Origin: BP-464 sp045805505
GTDB lineage: Bacteria; Actinomycetota; Thermoleophilia; Solirubrobacterales; Solirubrobacteraceae
Reading direction: 5' to 3'
NCBI GenBank assembly: GCA_045805505.1
Contig: JBJMLA010000017.1
Location: forward strand, 13,042-77,041
Length of the DNA stretch: 64,000 nt
A program made the translations under genes and the position numbers. The notes beneath the pieces were generated by a model. The model did not search any database. It was not told the origin of the DNA and was given only the letters and a program-made list of their open reading frames with translations. The stretch's first letter is position 1. Every line of letters starts with the position of its first letter. Below, in pieces: positions 40,636 through 49,719 of the stretch.

Positions 40636-41501
40636 ATCCGCTCGCGTAGCTCGTCGCCGCGCCCGGCCGCCACCGCGCGGGCGGCGCGGCGGTCGTCGAG
40701 CGGCACGCCGCGGGCCTGGGCGAGGTCGAGCAGCGCCTGGCGCTCGTCGCCCTCGCGCCCGGCGCGGATGAACAGCCACGCGAACAGGCACAGGGTCACG
40801 ATCGAGCCCTCGACCATCATGATCCCGGCGCCGATCTTCTGGTCGGTCTCCGGCGAGACGTGCCACAGCGCCGCGCCGCGCTCGTACTCGGGGTAGACGG
40901 CGCCCGTCCACAGCAGCACGTTGGCGAGGATCGTGCCGAGCAGCCGCACGCCGAGGATGTAGAGCAGCTTCGCGGCGTTGCCGAACCACTCCGGCCGCGG
41001 CAACGGGCCGAGCAGCGCCATCCACATCGCGATGCCGAAGCCGATGAACATCGCGTGCTCGAGCGCATGGACGACCGCGTGATCGACCGCGCCCTCGTAG
41101 AGCCCGGGGATGTGCCAGACGAAGAGGTCGAGCGCCCACAGCGGCAACGCGACCGCGGGGTGCGTCATGACGCGCAGCCAGCCCAGCCAGCGGATGCGCA
41201 GCAGCGGGGCGAGCAGGGGCCCGGTGAGCCCGAGGACCATCAGCAGCGCCGCGAGATCGGCGATCAGCAGGTGCTCGGCCATGTGGACCCAGAACAGCTC
41301 GTCGGCGACGTGGCCCGCCGGGGACGTGAGCGTCAGGACGATGATCCCGATGCCGCCCAGGAAGCAGGCCTGGCGCCAGAACGGGACGGCCCGCGGCGTC
41401 GGCGCGAGCGTCCGCACGCGTCGCGTGTAGAGGAAGGCCAGCAGCAGCGGGACGGCCACCTGAACCGGCGCGAGGACCGGACCGCCGAGGTGCGCGAGCA
41501 T
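40548..41501 (-). CDS. ctaG: Cytochrome c oxidase assembly protein, CtaG (caa3 type)
   Basis: The 317-residue membrane protein has about seven helices. It has conserved histidine pairs in ELFWVHMAEHLLIADLAALL and AVVHALEHAMFIGFGIAMW, as in the Bacillus-type CtaG/PF09678 family that helps insert copper or heme into oxidases. The C-terminal 60 residues are hydrophilic. No oxidase genes are in the window. Its ATG overlaps the stop of the EamA gene by one base, and its last 88 bp are antisense to the beta-propeller gene. Confidence 0.85.
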   Translation of the reverse strand: MLAHLGGPVLAPVQVAVPLLLAFLYTRRVRTLAPTPRAVPFWRQACFLGGIGIIVLTLTSPAGHVADELFWVHMAEHLLIADLAALLMVLGLTGPLLAPLLRIRWLGWLRVMTHPAVALPLWALDLFVWHIPGLYEGAVDHAVVHALEHAMFIGFGIAMWMALLGPLPRPEWFGNAAKLLYILGVRLLGTILANVLLWTGAVYPEYERGAALWHVSPETDQKIGAGIMMVEGSIVTLCLFAWLFIRAGREGDERQALLDLAQARGVPLDDRRAARAVAAGRGDELRERIQRAANEGAAQDATGESGPAGMITSPQPP

Positions 41502-42343
41502 CAGCCCGCGCAGACCGCGGCGATGCCGGCGAAGGCGAGCATGACCCCCACGGCCTGGGATCGGGAGAGCCGCTCCTTGAGCAGCCCGCGCGCGAGCAGC
41601 ACGGTCACCACGGGGTACAGCGCGCCGATCACCGAGACGACGCTCAGCGCTCCGCGCGTGGTGGCCAGCGCGTAGAGGCCGGTGGCGGCGAGGTCCGCAC
41701 AGCCGATGAGCAGCAGCTGCCAGCGGTCCTCGAACGCGGGAACGATGGGCTGGGAGTTGCGCGCGGCCAGGCCGATGATGAACGGCAGCGCGACGATCCG
41801 GCCCGCCGCCAGCAGCCACAGCACCGACCCGTCGGCGGCCACGTCGGCGAACGTGAAGTACAGCCCGAAGCCGACGGCGGCGCCGACCGCCAGCAGGATC
41901 GCGCGCCGGTTGGGCCCGCCGCTGTCGAGCTCGCCCACCTCCTCGCGCGACGCGAGCAGCACGCCGCCGATGGTCACGGCGAAGCCCACGCCGATGAGCA
42001 GGCTCAGGGTGTCGCCGGTCGCGATGCCGACGACGACGGGAATCAGCACGCCCGTGGCCGAGATCGGAGCGACGATGCTCATCGTGCCCAGCGACAGCGC
42101 TCGGTAGAAGGTCCCGAGCGCGGCGATGCCGCAGGTCCCGGCGAGCGCCGCGTAGAGCGCGGTGCGACCGTCGGGGAGCGGCTCGCCCGTGGCGGCGATG
42201 ATCGCCATCACGACGATCAGGCCCGACCCCTCGACCCACGTCAGCACGGTGAGGACCCCGACGCGGCGGCTCTTGAGCCCGGCGGCGAAATCCGACATCC
42301 CCCAGCACAGGGAGGCGCAGAAGGAGAGGGCGATCGCAGCCAC
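41501..42343 (-). CDS. EamA/DMT family transporter
   Basis: The 280-residue protein has ten hydrophobic segments in two five-helix repeats; the first starts ALSFCASLCWGMSDFAAGLK and the second RRAILLAVGAAVGFGLYF. GALYPVVTVLLARGLLKERL is the typical end of the second EamA repeat. These proteins export metabolites such as amino acids or nucleobases. The start is a GTG directly after the stop of the upstream Pro-rich gene, so translation is coupled. Confidence 0.88.
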   Translation of the reverse strand: MAAIALSFCASLCWGMSDFAAGLKSRRVGVLTVLTWVEGSGLIVVMAIIAATGEPLPDGRTALYAALAGTCGIAALGTFYRALSLGTMSIVAPISATGVLIPVVVGIATGDTLSLLIGVGFAVTIGGVLLASREEVGELDSGGPNRRAILLAVGAAVGFGLYFTFADVAADGSVLWLLAAGRIVALPFIIGLAARNSQPIVPAFEDRWQLLLIGCADLAATGLYALATTRGALSVVSVIGALYPVVTVLLARGLLKERLSRSQAVGVMLAFAGIAAVCAG

Positions 42344-42892
42344 TCAGGGAATGAGGTCGACGACGGTCTGCATCGCGTCGTCCGCGACGTCGCCGGCCGG
42401 GCCGGGGAGGTCGGGAACGGCGTCGGCGGCGTCCTGGACGGCCTCGTGCACGGGACTGGCCGGCGCCGGGGTGGGCGTCGGGACCGGCGCGGGCTCCGGC
42501 GTCTCGGGATCGCCCGCGGGCGGCGGAGTGGAGCCGGGAGGATCCTCGTCACCGGCGGGCGGACGCGACTCGGGCGTGCCGTTCGCCGGCCCGGAGGCGC
42601 TGGGCGGCACGACGGGTGCGGTGGCGCCTTCCGGCACTCCGGGCGCCACGCGCCCGCTCGGGAGGCGGGGCCGCACGGGAACCGACGGGACGCTGCGAGG
42701 CGCCTCGAGCCCGGGCGCGTCGTCGCCGCGGGGCACGGCGGGGCCGGCGAAGACCTGCCCGAGTGAGCGCAGCGTGGTCTCGCCGCCGAAGGCGGTGGTC
42801 AGCGCGATCCCGAGCGCAAGTCCGACCGGCAGCAGCAGCGCGACGCCGCCGGCCCCCAGCACGCTCCTGCGCCAGTGGCCGAGGAGCCCCAT
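42344..42892 (-). CDS. Pro-rich single-pass membrane protein
   Basis: The 182-residue product has one N-terminal membrane helix (VLGAGGVALLLPVGLALGIAL) followed by about 130 residues rich in Pro, Gly, Ala and Asp (GSTPPPAGDPETPEPAP), which must be extended and outside the membrane. A helical end (VHEAVQDAADAVPD) closes it. No family is recognisable. TACCCT (42905-42900, minus) lies 7 nt before the ATG, fixing the start. It heads the ctaG unit. Confidence 0.7.
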   Translation of the reverse strand: MGLLGHWRRSVLGAGGVALLLPVGLALGIALTTAFGGETTLRSLGQVFAGPAVPRGDDAPGLEAPRSVPSVPVRPRLPSGRVAPGVPEGATAPVVPPSASGPANGTPESRPPAGDEDPPGSTPPPAGDPETPEPAPVPTPTPAPASPVHEAVQDAADAVPDLPGPAGDVADDAMQTVVDLIP

Positions 42893-42945
42893 GCGCGCAA
42901 GGGTACTCGCGGTCGTGCCCGGCGGACCGATAGCGTCACGGCGAC

Positions 42946-45357
42946 GTGGCCCGTCTGACCTTCGCGCGATCGCTGCGCCTGGCACTCCTCGGGCTGACCG
43001 TGGTGCTCGCGGCCATCGCCGCCGGCGGCGTCGCGTTCCTCTACGACACGCGCCAGCACTACGAGGACCGGCTGGCCGCCGCCTACGAGCTGCGGACCGC
43101 CGCGAGCCGCCTGCTCGCCGCCGGCGTGGTCGAGGAGGCGACGTTGCGAACGGCGCGCGGCAACGGCGCGGCCCGCCAGCGCGAGGCGGCGCGGCGGGCG
43201 TTCGAGCTGACGCTCGAGGACGCGCGCACCCTGGCCCACTCGGACCCGGCGAGCGTCGAGGCGCTGGAAGCTGCCGCCCGCCGGCAGGCGGCCCTGCGCG
43301 CCCATCCGCGCAACCTGGCCGCGCCGCTCGCGGCGCGGGAGGCGCTGGCCGCGCTGGCCCGTCGCCAGCGCGCCCGCCTCGACGACGCCCACGACAAGGC
43401 CACCACGGACTCTCGCACGGCGCTGCTGGCCGCCGGCGCGGGCGGCCTGCTGGCCCTCATCACCGCGCTCGTGCTGGTCGCCGCGCTGATCGGCGCCGTG
43501 CGCCGGCCGCTCGATCGGCTGGTCACGGCGGCGCGCCGGCTGGCCGGCGGTGACCTGAGCGCCCGCGTCGACGAGGACGGACCGGCCGAGCTGCGGGCGC
43601 TCGCCGGCGCCTTCAACGCGATGGCCTCCGACCTCGAGGGCGCCTCGGCCGCGATCGAGGCCGAGCGGCGGCGGCTCGACACGACGATCAGCAGCCTGGG
43701 CGACGCCCTGCTGATCACCGACGCCGCGGGCGTGATCGAGCAGCGCAATCCGCGTGCCGAGGAGCTCGTGCCCGAGCTCGACGTAGGCAGCCGGGTCGGC
43801 GAGCAGCTGCCCGACCTGGAGGAGGCGCTGGAGGGCGAGCAGACGCTCGAGCGCGGGCAGCGCTCGCTGCTCGTCACCGCCGCGCGCCTCGGCGACGACG
43901 CCGGCGTCGTCTGGTCGCTGCGCGACGGCACCGAGCGCATCCGGCTCGAGCGGCTCAAGAGCGAGTTCGTCGCCACCGCCTCGCACGAGCTGCGCAGCCC
44001 GCTCACGTCGATCAAGGGCTTCGTCGAGCTGCTGTCCACCACCAGCGGCGAGCTGACGCCGCGCCAGCGCGAGTTCGTCGAGATCATCGAGCTGTCGACC
44101 AACCGGCTCGTGGACCTGGTCAACGACCTGCTCGACGTCGCGCGCGTCGAGGCCGGCCGGGTCGAGATCCACCGGCGCCCCGCCGACATCGGCGAGGCCG
44201 TCCGCGAGGTGGTCACGCTGCTGCGCCCGCGCTTCGACGACAAGGCCCAGCAGCTGGTGCTCGACCTGCCCGACGACCTTCCGCTGGCGATGGCCGACCC
44301 GTCGCGGATCCGCCAGATCCTCACCAACCTGATCACCAACGCCCACCTCTACACCGAGAAGGGCGGGCGCATCGAGGTCTCGCTGCGGGCCACGGCGCAC
44401 CAGGTCGTGCTCGAGGTCTCAGACGACGGGCGCGGCATGACCGAGGAGGAGATCGACCACGCCTTCGATCGCTTCTACCGCGGCCGCGGGGAGGGCCAGC
44501 CCGGCGGCACCGGCCTGGGCCTGGCGATCGTCCGCGCGCTGGTCGAGCTGCACGGCGGCAGCGTGACCATCACCTCCACGCCGGGCGACGGGACCACGTT
44601 CGCCGTGCGCCTGCCCCGCGCGACCGAGAACACCGACGGCAGGCCCGCGCCCCGCAACGCCCTGCGCGGCCGCCGGGTGCTCGTCGTCGACGACGAGCCC
44701 GAGATCGCCGGGCTCATCGCCCAGCGCCTCGAGCCCTACGAGGTCGAGACGGTCATGGTCCACACCGGCCAGGAGGCGCTCGAACGCCTGCGCACCGGCC
44801 GCTTCGACGCCATCACCCTGGACATCCTCATGCCGGGCATGAGCGGCTTCGAGGTGCTGCGCACCCTGCGCGCCGACCCGCAGCTGCGCGGCATACCGGT
44901 GGTGGTCGTCTCGGTGTTCAGCGGTCGCGAGGCGCTGGCCGGCGAATGGGTCGTCCCGAAGCCCATCGACGCCGACGAGCTCGTCGACGCGCTCGGCCAG
45001 GCGATCCTGGCCGGTCGCGTGCGCGTCCTGGTCGTCGCGCGCAACCAGCTGCGCGACACGCTCGAGCCGACGCTGTTCGAGCTGGGCATCGAGTACGAGT
45101 GGGCGCCCGACGCCCGCGGCGCCGCCGGCATGTGCCTCGACCACTTCTTCGAGGTCGCCCTGATCGACACCGGGCTGCAGGATCCGGAGGCCGCGATGGC
45201 CGCCCTGGATCTGCGCGGACGGCGCCTGCGGCGGTCGGTCGTCCTGTTCTCGGGAGGCACCGAGGCTCCGGGCGTGGCGCGCTTCGATGCCGAGCCCGTG
45301 GCCATCGAGGAGGCCGGCGCGACCGTACTGGGACTGCTCCAGGCCGACCAGACTTAG
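42946..45357 (+). CDS. Hybrid sensor histidine kinase with C-terminal receiver and pseudo-receiver
   Basis: The 803-residue protein has TM1 near residues 9-33, an outer helical sensor, TM2 near 158-187, HAMP and a PAS-like region. The HisKA box FVATASHELRSPL carries the phospho-accepting His347. The ATPase domain has an N box (NLITNAHLYTE), DDGRGM and GGTGLGLAIV. A receiver follows with VLVVDDEPE and Asp626 in ITLDILMPGMSG. The last 120 residues look like a second receiver without the acid pocket. The GTG start has TAGCGT 9 nt upstream. Confidence 0.9.
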   Translation: MARLTFARSLRLALLGLTVVLAAIAAGGVAFLYDTRQHYEDRLAAAYELRTAASRLLAAGVVEEATLRTARGNGAARQREAARRAFELTLEDARTLAHSDPASVEALEAAARRQAALRAHPRNLAAPLAAREALAALARRQRARLDDAHDKATTDSRTALLAAGAGGLLALITALVLVAALIGAVRRPLDRLVTAARRLAGGDLSARVDEDGPAELRALAGAFNAMASDLEGASAAIEAERRRLDTTISSLGDALLITDAAGVIEQRNPRAEELVPELDVGSRVGEQLPDLEEALEGEQTLERGQRSLLVTAARLGDDAGVVWSLRDGTERIRLERLKSEFVATASHELRSPLTSIKGFVELLSTTSGELTPRQREFVEIIELSTNRLVDLVNDLLDVARVEAGRVEIHRRPADIGEAVREVVTLLRPRFDDKAQQLVLDLPDDLPLAMADPSRIRQILTNLITNAHLYTEKGGRIEVSLRATAHQVVLEVSDDGRGMTEEEIDHAFDRFYRGRGEGQPGGTGLGLAIVRALVELHGGSVTITSTPGDGTTFAVRLPRATENTDGRPAPRNALRGRRVLVVDDEPEIAGLIAQRLEPYEVETVMVHTGQEALERLRTGRFDAITLDILMPGMSGFEVLRTLRADPQLRGIPVVVVSVFSGREALAGEWVVPKPIDADELVDALGQAILAGRVRVLVVARNQLRDTLEPTLFELGIEYEWAPDARGAAGMCLDHFFEVALIDTGLQDPEAAMAALDLRGRRLRRSVVLFSGGTEAPGVARFDAEPVAIEEAGATVLGLLQADQT

Positions 45358-45360
45358 GAT
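45355..45360 (+). promoter_or_regulatory. -10 element made from the histidine kinase stop codon
   Basis: TAGGAT begins with the TAG stop of the hybrid kinase gene (45355-45357) and lies 9 nt before the ATG of the HD-GYP gene. It would allow the two signalling genes downstream to be expressed separately from the kinase. Confidence 0.4.
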
Positions 45361-45369
45361 GGTGGCCGC

Positions 45370-46104
45370 ATGCCGGACACGGAAGAGATCCAGCTGCTGA
45401 AGGAGGCACTCGCGGAGCGGGAGGAGCAGGCGCTCGAGAAGGAGCGTCAGCTCGAGCGCTACGCCGCCGATCTCCGCGAGACCTTCAAGCAGGAGCGCGC
45501 CCGCGCCCAGGAGCTGCGTGACTCCTACGTGGCGACCGTGCGCGCGCTCGCCAACGCCGTCGAGGCGCGCGACGCCTACACCGGCAAGCACGCCGAGCGC
45601 GTCGCCGCCTACGGCCTGGCCATCGCGCGGGCCGGCGGCATGTCGCTGGCCGACGACCCCGAGATCGAGTTCGGCTTCCTGCTCCACGACGTCGGCAAGG
45701 TCGCGGTGCCCGACGCCATCCTCTTCAAGCCCGAGCCGCTCAACGTCCCCGAGCGCACCGTCATGGAGAAGCACGCCGAGATCGGCTGGCAGATCCTGCG
45801 CGACGTCGACTTCCTCGGTGACGCGAAGCTCGTCGTCCGCCACCACCACGAGCGCTGGGACGGCAACGGCTACCCCGACGGGCTGGCCGGCGAAGCCATC
45901 CCGCTCGCCGCGCGCGTCTTCTCGGTCGCCGACACGTTCGACGCCTTGACCACCGACCGGCCCTACCGGCCGGCGATGACGATCGACCGGGCCCGCGCGA
46001 TCATCGGCGAGGAGTCCGGCACGCAGTTCGATCCCGCCGCCGTCGAGGCCTTCGGGCGCGTTCCCGACGAGGAGTTCCTGCGCATCGCCGAGGAGATCCG
46101 GTGA
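45370..46104 (+). CDS. HD-GYP domain phosphodiesterase
   Basis: The 244-residue protein has an N-terminal coiled coil (about residues 5-50, LLKEALAEREEQALEKERQ) and a full HD-GYP domain. HAERVAAYGLAIA is followed by GFLLHDVGKVAVPDAIL (HD motif) and HHHERWDGNGYPDGLAG (GYP motif), then FSVADTFDALTTDRPYR. HD-GYP enzymes break down cyclic di-GMP. Lacking its own sensor, it probably works with the hybrid kinase upstream and the receiver downstream, with which it overlaps by 4 bp. Confidence 0.9.
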   Translation: MPDTEEIQLLKEALAEREEQALEKERQLERYAADLRETFKQERARAQELRDSYVATVRALANAVEARDAYTGKHAERVAAYGLAIARAGGMSLADDPEIEFGFLLHDVGKVAVPDAILFKPEPLNVPERTVMEKHAEIGWQILRDVDFLGDAKLVVRHHHERWDGNGYPDGLAGEAIPLAARVFSVADTFDALTTDRPYRPAMTIDRARAIIGEESGTQFDPAAVEAFGRVPDEEFLRIAEEIR

Positions 46105-46472
46105 GCGCGGCGATCGTCCTCATCGTCGACGACGACCCATTCATCCGGCGGCTGATCGCCACCACGCTCGAGGACGTGTCGGGCTTCGAGGTCCGCCAGG
46201 CCGGCGACGGCGAGCAGGCCCTCGAGGTCGCGGCCGCCGACCCGCCGGCGATCGTCTTCCTCGACATCGACATGCCGCGCCTGGACGGGATCGCGGCCTG
46301 CCGCGGCCTGCGCGAGGCCCACGGCGCGTCGCCGCGCATCGTGATGCTCACCGCCGCCGGCCGCGACCAGGAGGAGGCCGCCCTTCAGGCCGGCGCCGAT
46401 CTCTTCCTCACCAAGCCCTTCAGCCCGCTCGACCTGCTGCGCCTCGTCGACGAGCTGGGTACTGCGCGCTAG
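46101..46472 (+). CDS. Single-domain response regulator (CheY-like)
   Basis: The 123-residue protein starts at GTG overlapping the HD-GYP stop. It is a lone receiver: IVLIVDDDPFIRRL supplies the acid pocket, FLDIDMPRLDGI the phospho-accepting Asp, VMLTAAG the Thr and FLTKPFSPLDLLRL the Lys. No output domain is present, so it must act by binding a partner, most simply the HD-GYP protein. Its TAG shares a CTAG with the stop of the facing aldehyde dehydrogenase. Confidence 0.92.
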   Translation: MSAAIVLIVDDDPFIRRLIATTLEDVSGFEVRQAGDGEQALEVAAADPPAIVFLDIDMPRLDGIAACRGLREAHGASPRIVMLTAAGRDQEEAALQAGADLFLTKPFSPLDLLRLVDELGTAR

Positions 46473-48013
46473 TCCCTCGCGCCGCGGCCCCAGAGGAACT
46501 TGAAGAGCTTCAGCAGCCGCTGGGTGGTCTTCTTGTTGTAGGGGAACGTGTGGATGTCGCGCTTGGGGTGGATGCGCGAGACGAGCAGCGCCTGGGCCTG
46601 GCAGTACTTGCGGATGCCGCCGGCGCCGTGGCGCGAGCCGAGGCCCGACGCCTTCGCGCCGCCCATCGGCAGCTCGAGCGCGGAGTAGTTCATCAGCGCG
46701 TCGTTGATGCACATGGCGCCGGTGTCGACGCGGCGGGCGACGTCCTCGGCGCGAGCGATGTCCTTGGAGAAGATCGAGCCGCTCAGGCCGTAGGGCGAGT
46801 CGTTGGCGAGCCTGATCGCCTCCTCGGCGTCGGCGACCTTCATGATCGGCAGCGTCGGACCGAAGGTCTCCTCGGTCATGCACTCCATCGTGTGATCGAC
46901 GTCGACGAGCACGGTGGGCTCGAAGAAGTCGCCGGGGCCGGCGCCGCGGTGGCCGCCGACGACCGCGCGGGCGCCCTTGGCGATCGCGTCGTTGACGTGA
47001 CCCTCGATGATGTCCATCTGCTTGGGGAAGGTCACGGCGCCGATGTCGACCGAGCCGGGCTGGCCCGGAGCGCCCTGGCGCAGGGCCTTGGCCTTCTCGG
47101 TGACCTTCGCGACGAAGTCGTCATAGACCGGCGCTTCGACGTAGACGCGCTCGATCGAGATGCAGGTCTGGCCGCCGTTCATCATCCCGGCGTAGACCGC
47201 GGTGTTCGCGGCACGCTCGACGTCGGCGTCGGAGAGCACGATCATCGGGTCCTTGCCGCCGAGCTCCAGCGAGACAGGGGTGAGCGTCTCGGCCGCCTTC
47301 TGCATGACCTTCTTGCCGGTCGCGGTCGAGCCCGTGAACATGATGAAGTCGACCTCGTCGACCAGCGCGGCGCCGGTCGCGCCGAGGCCGGTGGCCACCT
47401 GGTAGACGTCGGCCGGCATCCCGCACTCCTTCAACATCTGCTCCATCAGCAGCGAGGTGAGCGGCGTGACCTCGGACGGCTTGAGAATCACGGCGTTGCC
47501 GGCGGCGAGCGCGGGGATGCAGTCGCCGAACGAGTTGGTCAGCGGGTAGTTCCACGGCCCGATGACGCCGATCAGCCCGAGCGGCTTGTAGCGCATCATC
47601 AGCCGCTTGCCCTTGAGCATCACCGAGGCGGAGCGAACCCGCTCGTCGGCGAGGTACTTCTCGGCGTTCTTGGCCCAGAAGCCGAAGGCGTTGGCGCCGT
47701 AGGAGATCTCGGCGAGCTGGGCGTCCTCCCAGGTCTTGCCGGTCTCCGAGACGATCGTCTCGATGACGCGCTCGGCGTTGTCGAGCAGCCACTTCTGGCA
47801 GCGCAGCAGGATGCGGCCGCGGCCCTCGAAGCCCATCGCCTCCCAGCCCGGCTGGGCCGCGCGAGCACGCGCGGCCATCTCGGCGACCTGCTCCGGGGAG
47901 AGGTCGGGGACCTTGGCGATGACCTCGCCGGTGGCGGGGTTGACGACCTCGAACTCGTGGGCTCCGGTCGATCCGTTGCCGCTGCTCGTGTGCTGCTCCA
48001 CCGTGCCGGCCAT
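46469..48013 (-). CDS. NAD(P)-dependent aldehyde dehydrogenase
   Basis: The 514-residue protein has the ALDH core: VIGPWNYPLTNSFGDCIPAL, FTGSTATGKKVMQ for cofactor binding, catalytic Glu in VSLELGGKDPM and catalytic Cys in MNGGQTCISIERV. MTEETFGPTLPI and YSALELPMGGAKASG are typical of the end. The basic tail (HTFPYNKKTTQRLLKLFKFL) is like that of membrane-associated fatty or succinate-semialdehyde type ALDHs. The ATG has GGAGGAG upstream, so this gene uses a conventional leader. The aldehyde cannot be named. Confidence 0.92.
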   Translation of the reverse strand: MAGTVEQHTSSGNGSTGAHEFEVVNPATGEVIAKVPDLSPEQVAEMAARARAAQPGWEAMGFEGRGRILLRCQKWLLDNAERVIETIVSETGKTWEDAQLAEISYGANAFGFWAKNAEKYLADERVRSASVMLKGKRLMMRYKPLGLIGVIGPWNYPLTNSFGDCIPALAAGNAVILKPSEVTPLTSLLMEQMLKECGMPADVYQVATGLGATGAALVDEVDFIMFTGSTATGKKVMQKAAETLTPVSLELGGKDPMIVLSDADVERAANTAVYAGMMNGGQTCISIERVYVEAPVYDDFVAKVTEKAKALRQGAPGQPGSVDIGAVTFPKQMDIIEGHVNDAIAKGARAVVGGHRGAGPGDFFEPTVLVDVDHTMECMTEETFGPTLPIMKVADAEEAIRLANDSPYGLSGSIFSKDIARAEDVARRVDTGAMCINDALMNYSALELPMGGAKASGLGSRHGAGGIRKYCQAQALLVSRIHPKRDIHTFPYNKKTTQRLLKLFKFLWGRGARD

Positions 48014-48057
48014 GCCTGCTCCTCCGCGTTTGACGCTGTGTCGAACGAGAGGCTACC

Positions 48058-48378
48058 TCAGCGCACGCGAAGCACGGCGCGCATGCCGAGCTTCTCGTGG
48101 CCGGGCAACGTGCAGACCAGCGCGTAGCGGCCCCTGCGCGACAGGCGCACGGTCAGCGTGGCGTTCTGCCCGGGCTGCACCTCGGGCATGACCGGCGAGC
48201 GGAAGCGCTGTGGCCCGCGGAGGCGCAGGTCGTGTGCGTCCTCGCCGAAGTTGTGCACGTTGAAGGTGACCAGGCCGCGCTTGACGACGGGCACGTAGAC
48301 CCCGATGCGCCACTCGCGCTCGGCCACGCCGACGTTCGTGGCGGCCACGGCCGCCGCGGCCAGGGCGGGGAGGATCAC
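48058..48378 (-). CDS. Small exported type 1 copper protein (cupredoxin)
   Basis: The 106-residue protein begins at a GTG overlapping the DUF1501 stop, with a short hydrophobic export signal (LPALAAAAVAATNVGVA). The copper ligands are all present: His in VHNFGEDAHDL, then Cys, His and Met in YALVCTLPGHEKLGM, the order of plastocyanin-like type 1 sites. It would carry single electrons outside the membrane. It is last in a DUF1800-DUF1501-cupredoxin unit. Confidence 0.88.
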   Translation of the reverse strand: MILPALAAAAVAATNVGVAEREWRIGVYVPVVKRGLVTFNVHNFGEDAHDLRLRGPQRFRSPVMPEVQPGQNATLTVRLSRRGRYALVCTLPGHEKLGMRAVLRVR

Positions 48379-49715
48379 CGGACGAGCTGGACGCGGCCGA
48401 AGGCCGGCGCGTTGGGGATGATCTCGGAGGCGTCGGTGCCCAGCCACTGCTCGAGCAGCGACGCGTAGACGCGGCGGAAGTCGACGGTGACCGGCAGGTT
48501 GCCGTTGCGGTCGAGCTGGGAGAGCTGCGGGAAGTCCGACAGGATCCCGCCCTGGGCGCGACTGCCCTGGACCCAGGCGATGCCGCCCGCGCCGTGGTCG
48601 GTGCCGTCGGACTCGTTGGCCTCGGGGCGCCGGCCGAACTCGCTCCACACGAAGGTCAGCACCCGCTGCGCGCTGCCGCGCGCCTCGAGGTCGGCCTGGA
48701 ACGCCGACAGCGCCGCGCTGATCTCGGCCAGCGCCTTGCCCAGCTCCTCGGGCTGGTTGTCGTGGGTGTCGAAGTCGCCGGGCGCCTCGACGGTCGCGAC
48801 ACGGATGCCGAGCGGCAGGTCGAGCATGCCCGCCAGCGACTTGAGGCTGTCGGCCAGGTCGTTGTCGGCCGGGTACTCGACGCGCGGCACGAGCTGGGCG
48901 ACCGGGAGGTCGTCGACCTCCTTGAACGGCGCGAGCATGTCGGCCACCGACTTGGTCAGCCGCGACGCCGTGGCGGCGGCGACCGGTCCGGGCTGTGCGC
49001 TCGCGGGCTGGTTGGCCAGGCGGTCCCAGGCACTCATGCCGAGGTCGGCCGCACGGCCCCAGGTCCCGCTGATCCACAGCTGGGCGTCGCCGGGCGAGGA
49101 CACCGCGGCGACCGGCGCCGCCGCCGACCGCAGGATCGGCGAGAGGCGGCCGTCGAGCGAGACGCCCTGCAGCGGGTTGTCGGCGGAGCCGTGCCGGTCG
49201 AGCCAGCGGCCCAGCCAGCCGGCCGAGTCCTTGACGGTGATCAGGCCGGTCTCCCAGAAGTGGCGGGAGTGGAAGTGCGACAGGTCGGGGTTCGCGTAGT
49301 CGATGCCGGGCAGGAACCCGACCTTGCCGGCGCCGAACAGGCCGGCGATGCCGCCGTTGACGCCGGTCGACAGCGCCTCGTGCATCGCCACGCTGCTCTC
49401 GCCCGGCAGCAGCGGCGAGTCGGGCAGCGCGAGCTTGCCGCGGATGTCGGCCAGCGGGCCGGACTGGGCGACCGGCGAGATCGTCGAGAGCAGATCGCAG
49501 CCTCCGGGCAGGAAGACCGAGACGAGCACGGGCGCACCGGGGAGCTCCGCGGCCGACGCCTCGGCGGCCTCGAGGACGCGCGCGAACGGCGTGTTGGCCG
49601 CCATGTAGGCGGTGACCCCGGCGGCCATCGTGCGGCCGATCATCTGCCGGCGGGTGAGCGCGGCGGCGGTCTGGTGGAAGTCGTCGCAGGCGCGGTGCTT
49701 GGAGTGGCGGGGCAT
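48375..49715 (-). CDS. DUF1501 protein with twin-arginine signal
   Basis: The 446-residue protein has a Tat-type signal with TRRQMIGRTMAAGVTAYM, so it is exported folded, usually with a cofactor. The mature part has VLVSVFLPGGCDLLSTISP, PGIDYANPDLSHFHSRHFWE and VLTFVWSEFGRRPEAN followed by DHGAGGIAW, the metal-ligand pattern of the alkaline phosphatase/sulfatase-like DUF1501 family. The biochemical function is unknown. Encoded between a DUF1800 protein and a cupredoxin, a combination that recurs in bacteria. Confidence 0.88.
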   Translation of the reverse strand: MPRHSKHRACDDFHQTAAALTRRQMIGRTMAAGVTAYMAANTPFARVLEAAEASAAELPGAPVLVSVFLPGGCDLLSTISPVAQSGPLADIRGKLALPDSPLLPGESSVAMHEALSTGVNGGIAGLFGAGKVGFLPGIDYANPDLSHFHSRHFWETGLITVKDSAGWLGRWLDRHGSADNPLQGVSLDGRLSPILRSAAAPVAAVSSPGDAQLWISGTWGRAADLGMSAWDRLANQPASAQPGPVAAATASRLTKSVADMLAPFKEVDDLPVAQLVPRVEYPADNDLADSLKSLAGMLDLPLGIRVATVEAPGDFDTHDNQPEELGKALAEISAALSAFQADLEARGSAQRVLTFVWSEFGRRPEANESDGTDHGAGGIAWVQGSRAQGGILSDFPQLSQLDRNGNLPVTVDFRRVYASLLEQWLGTDASEIIPNAPAFGRVQLVR

Positions 49716-49719
49716 GGGG

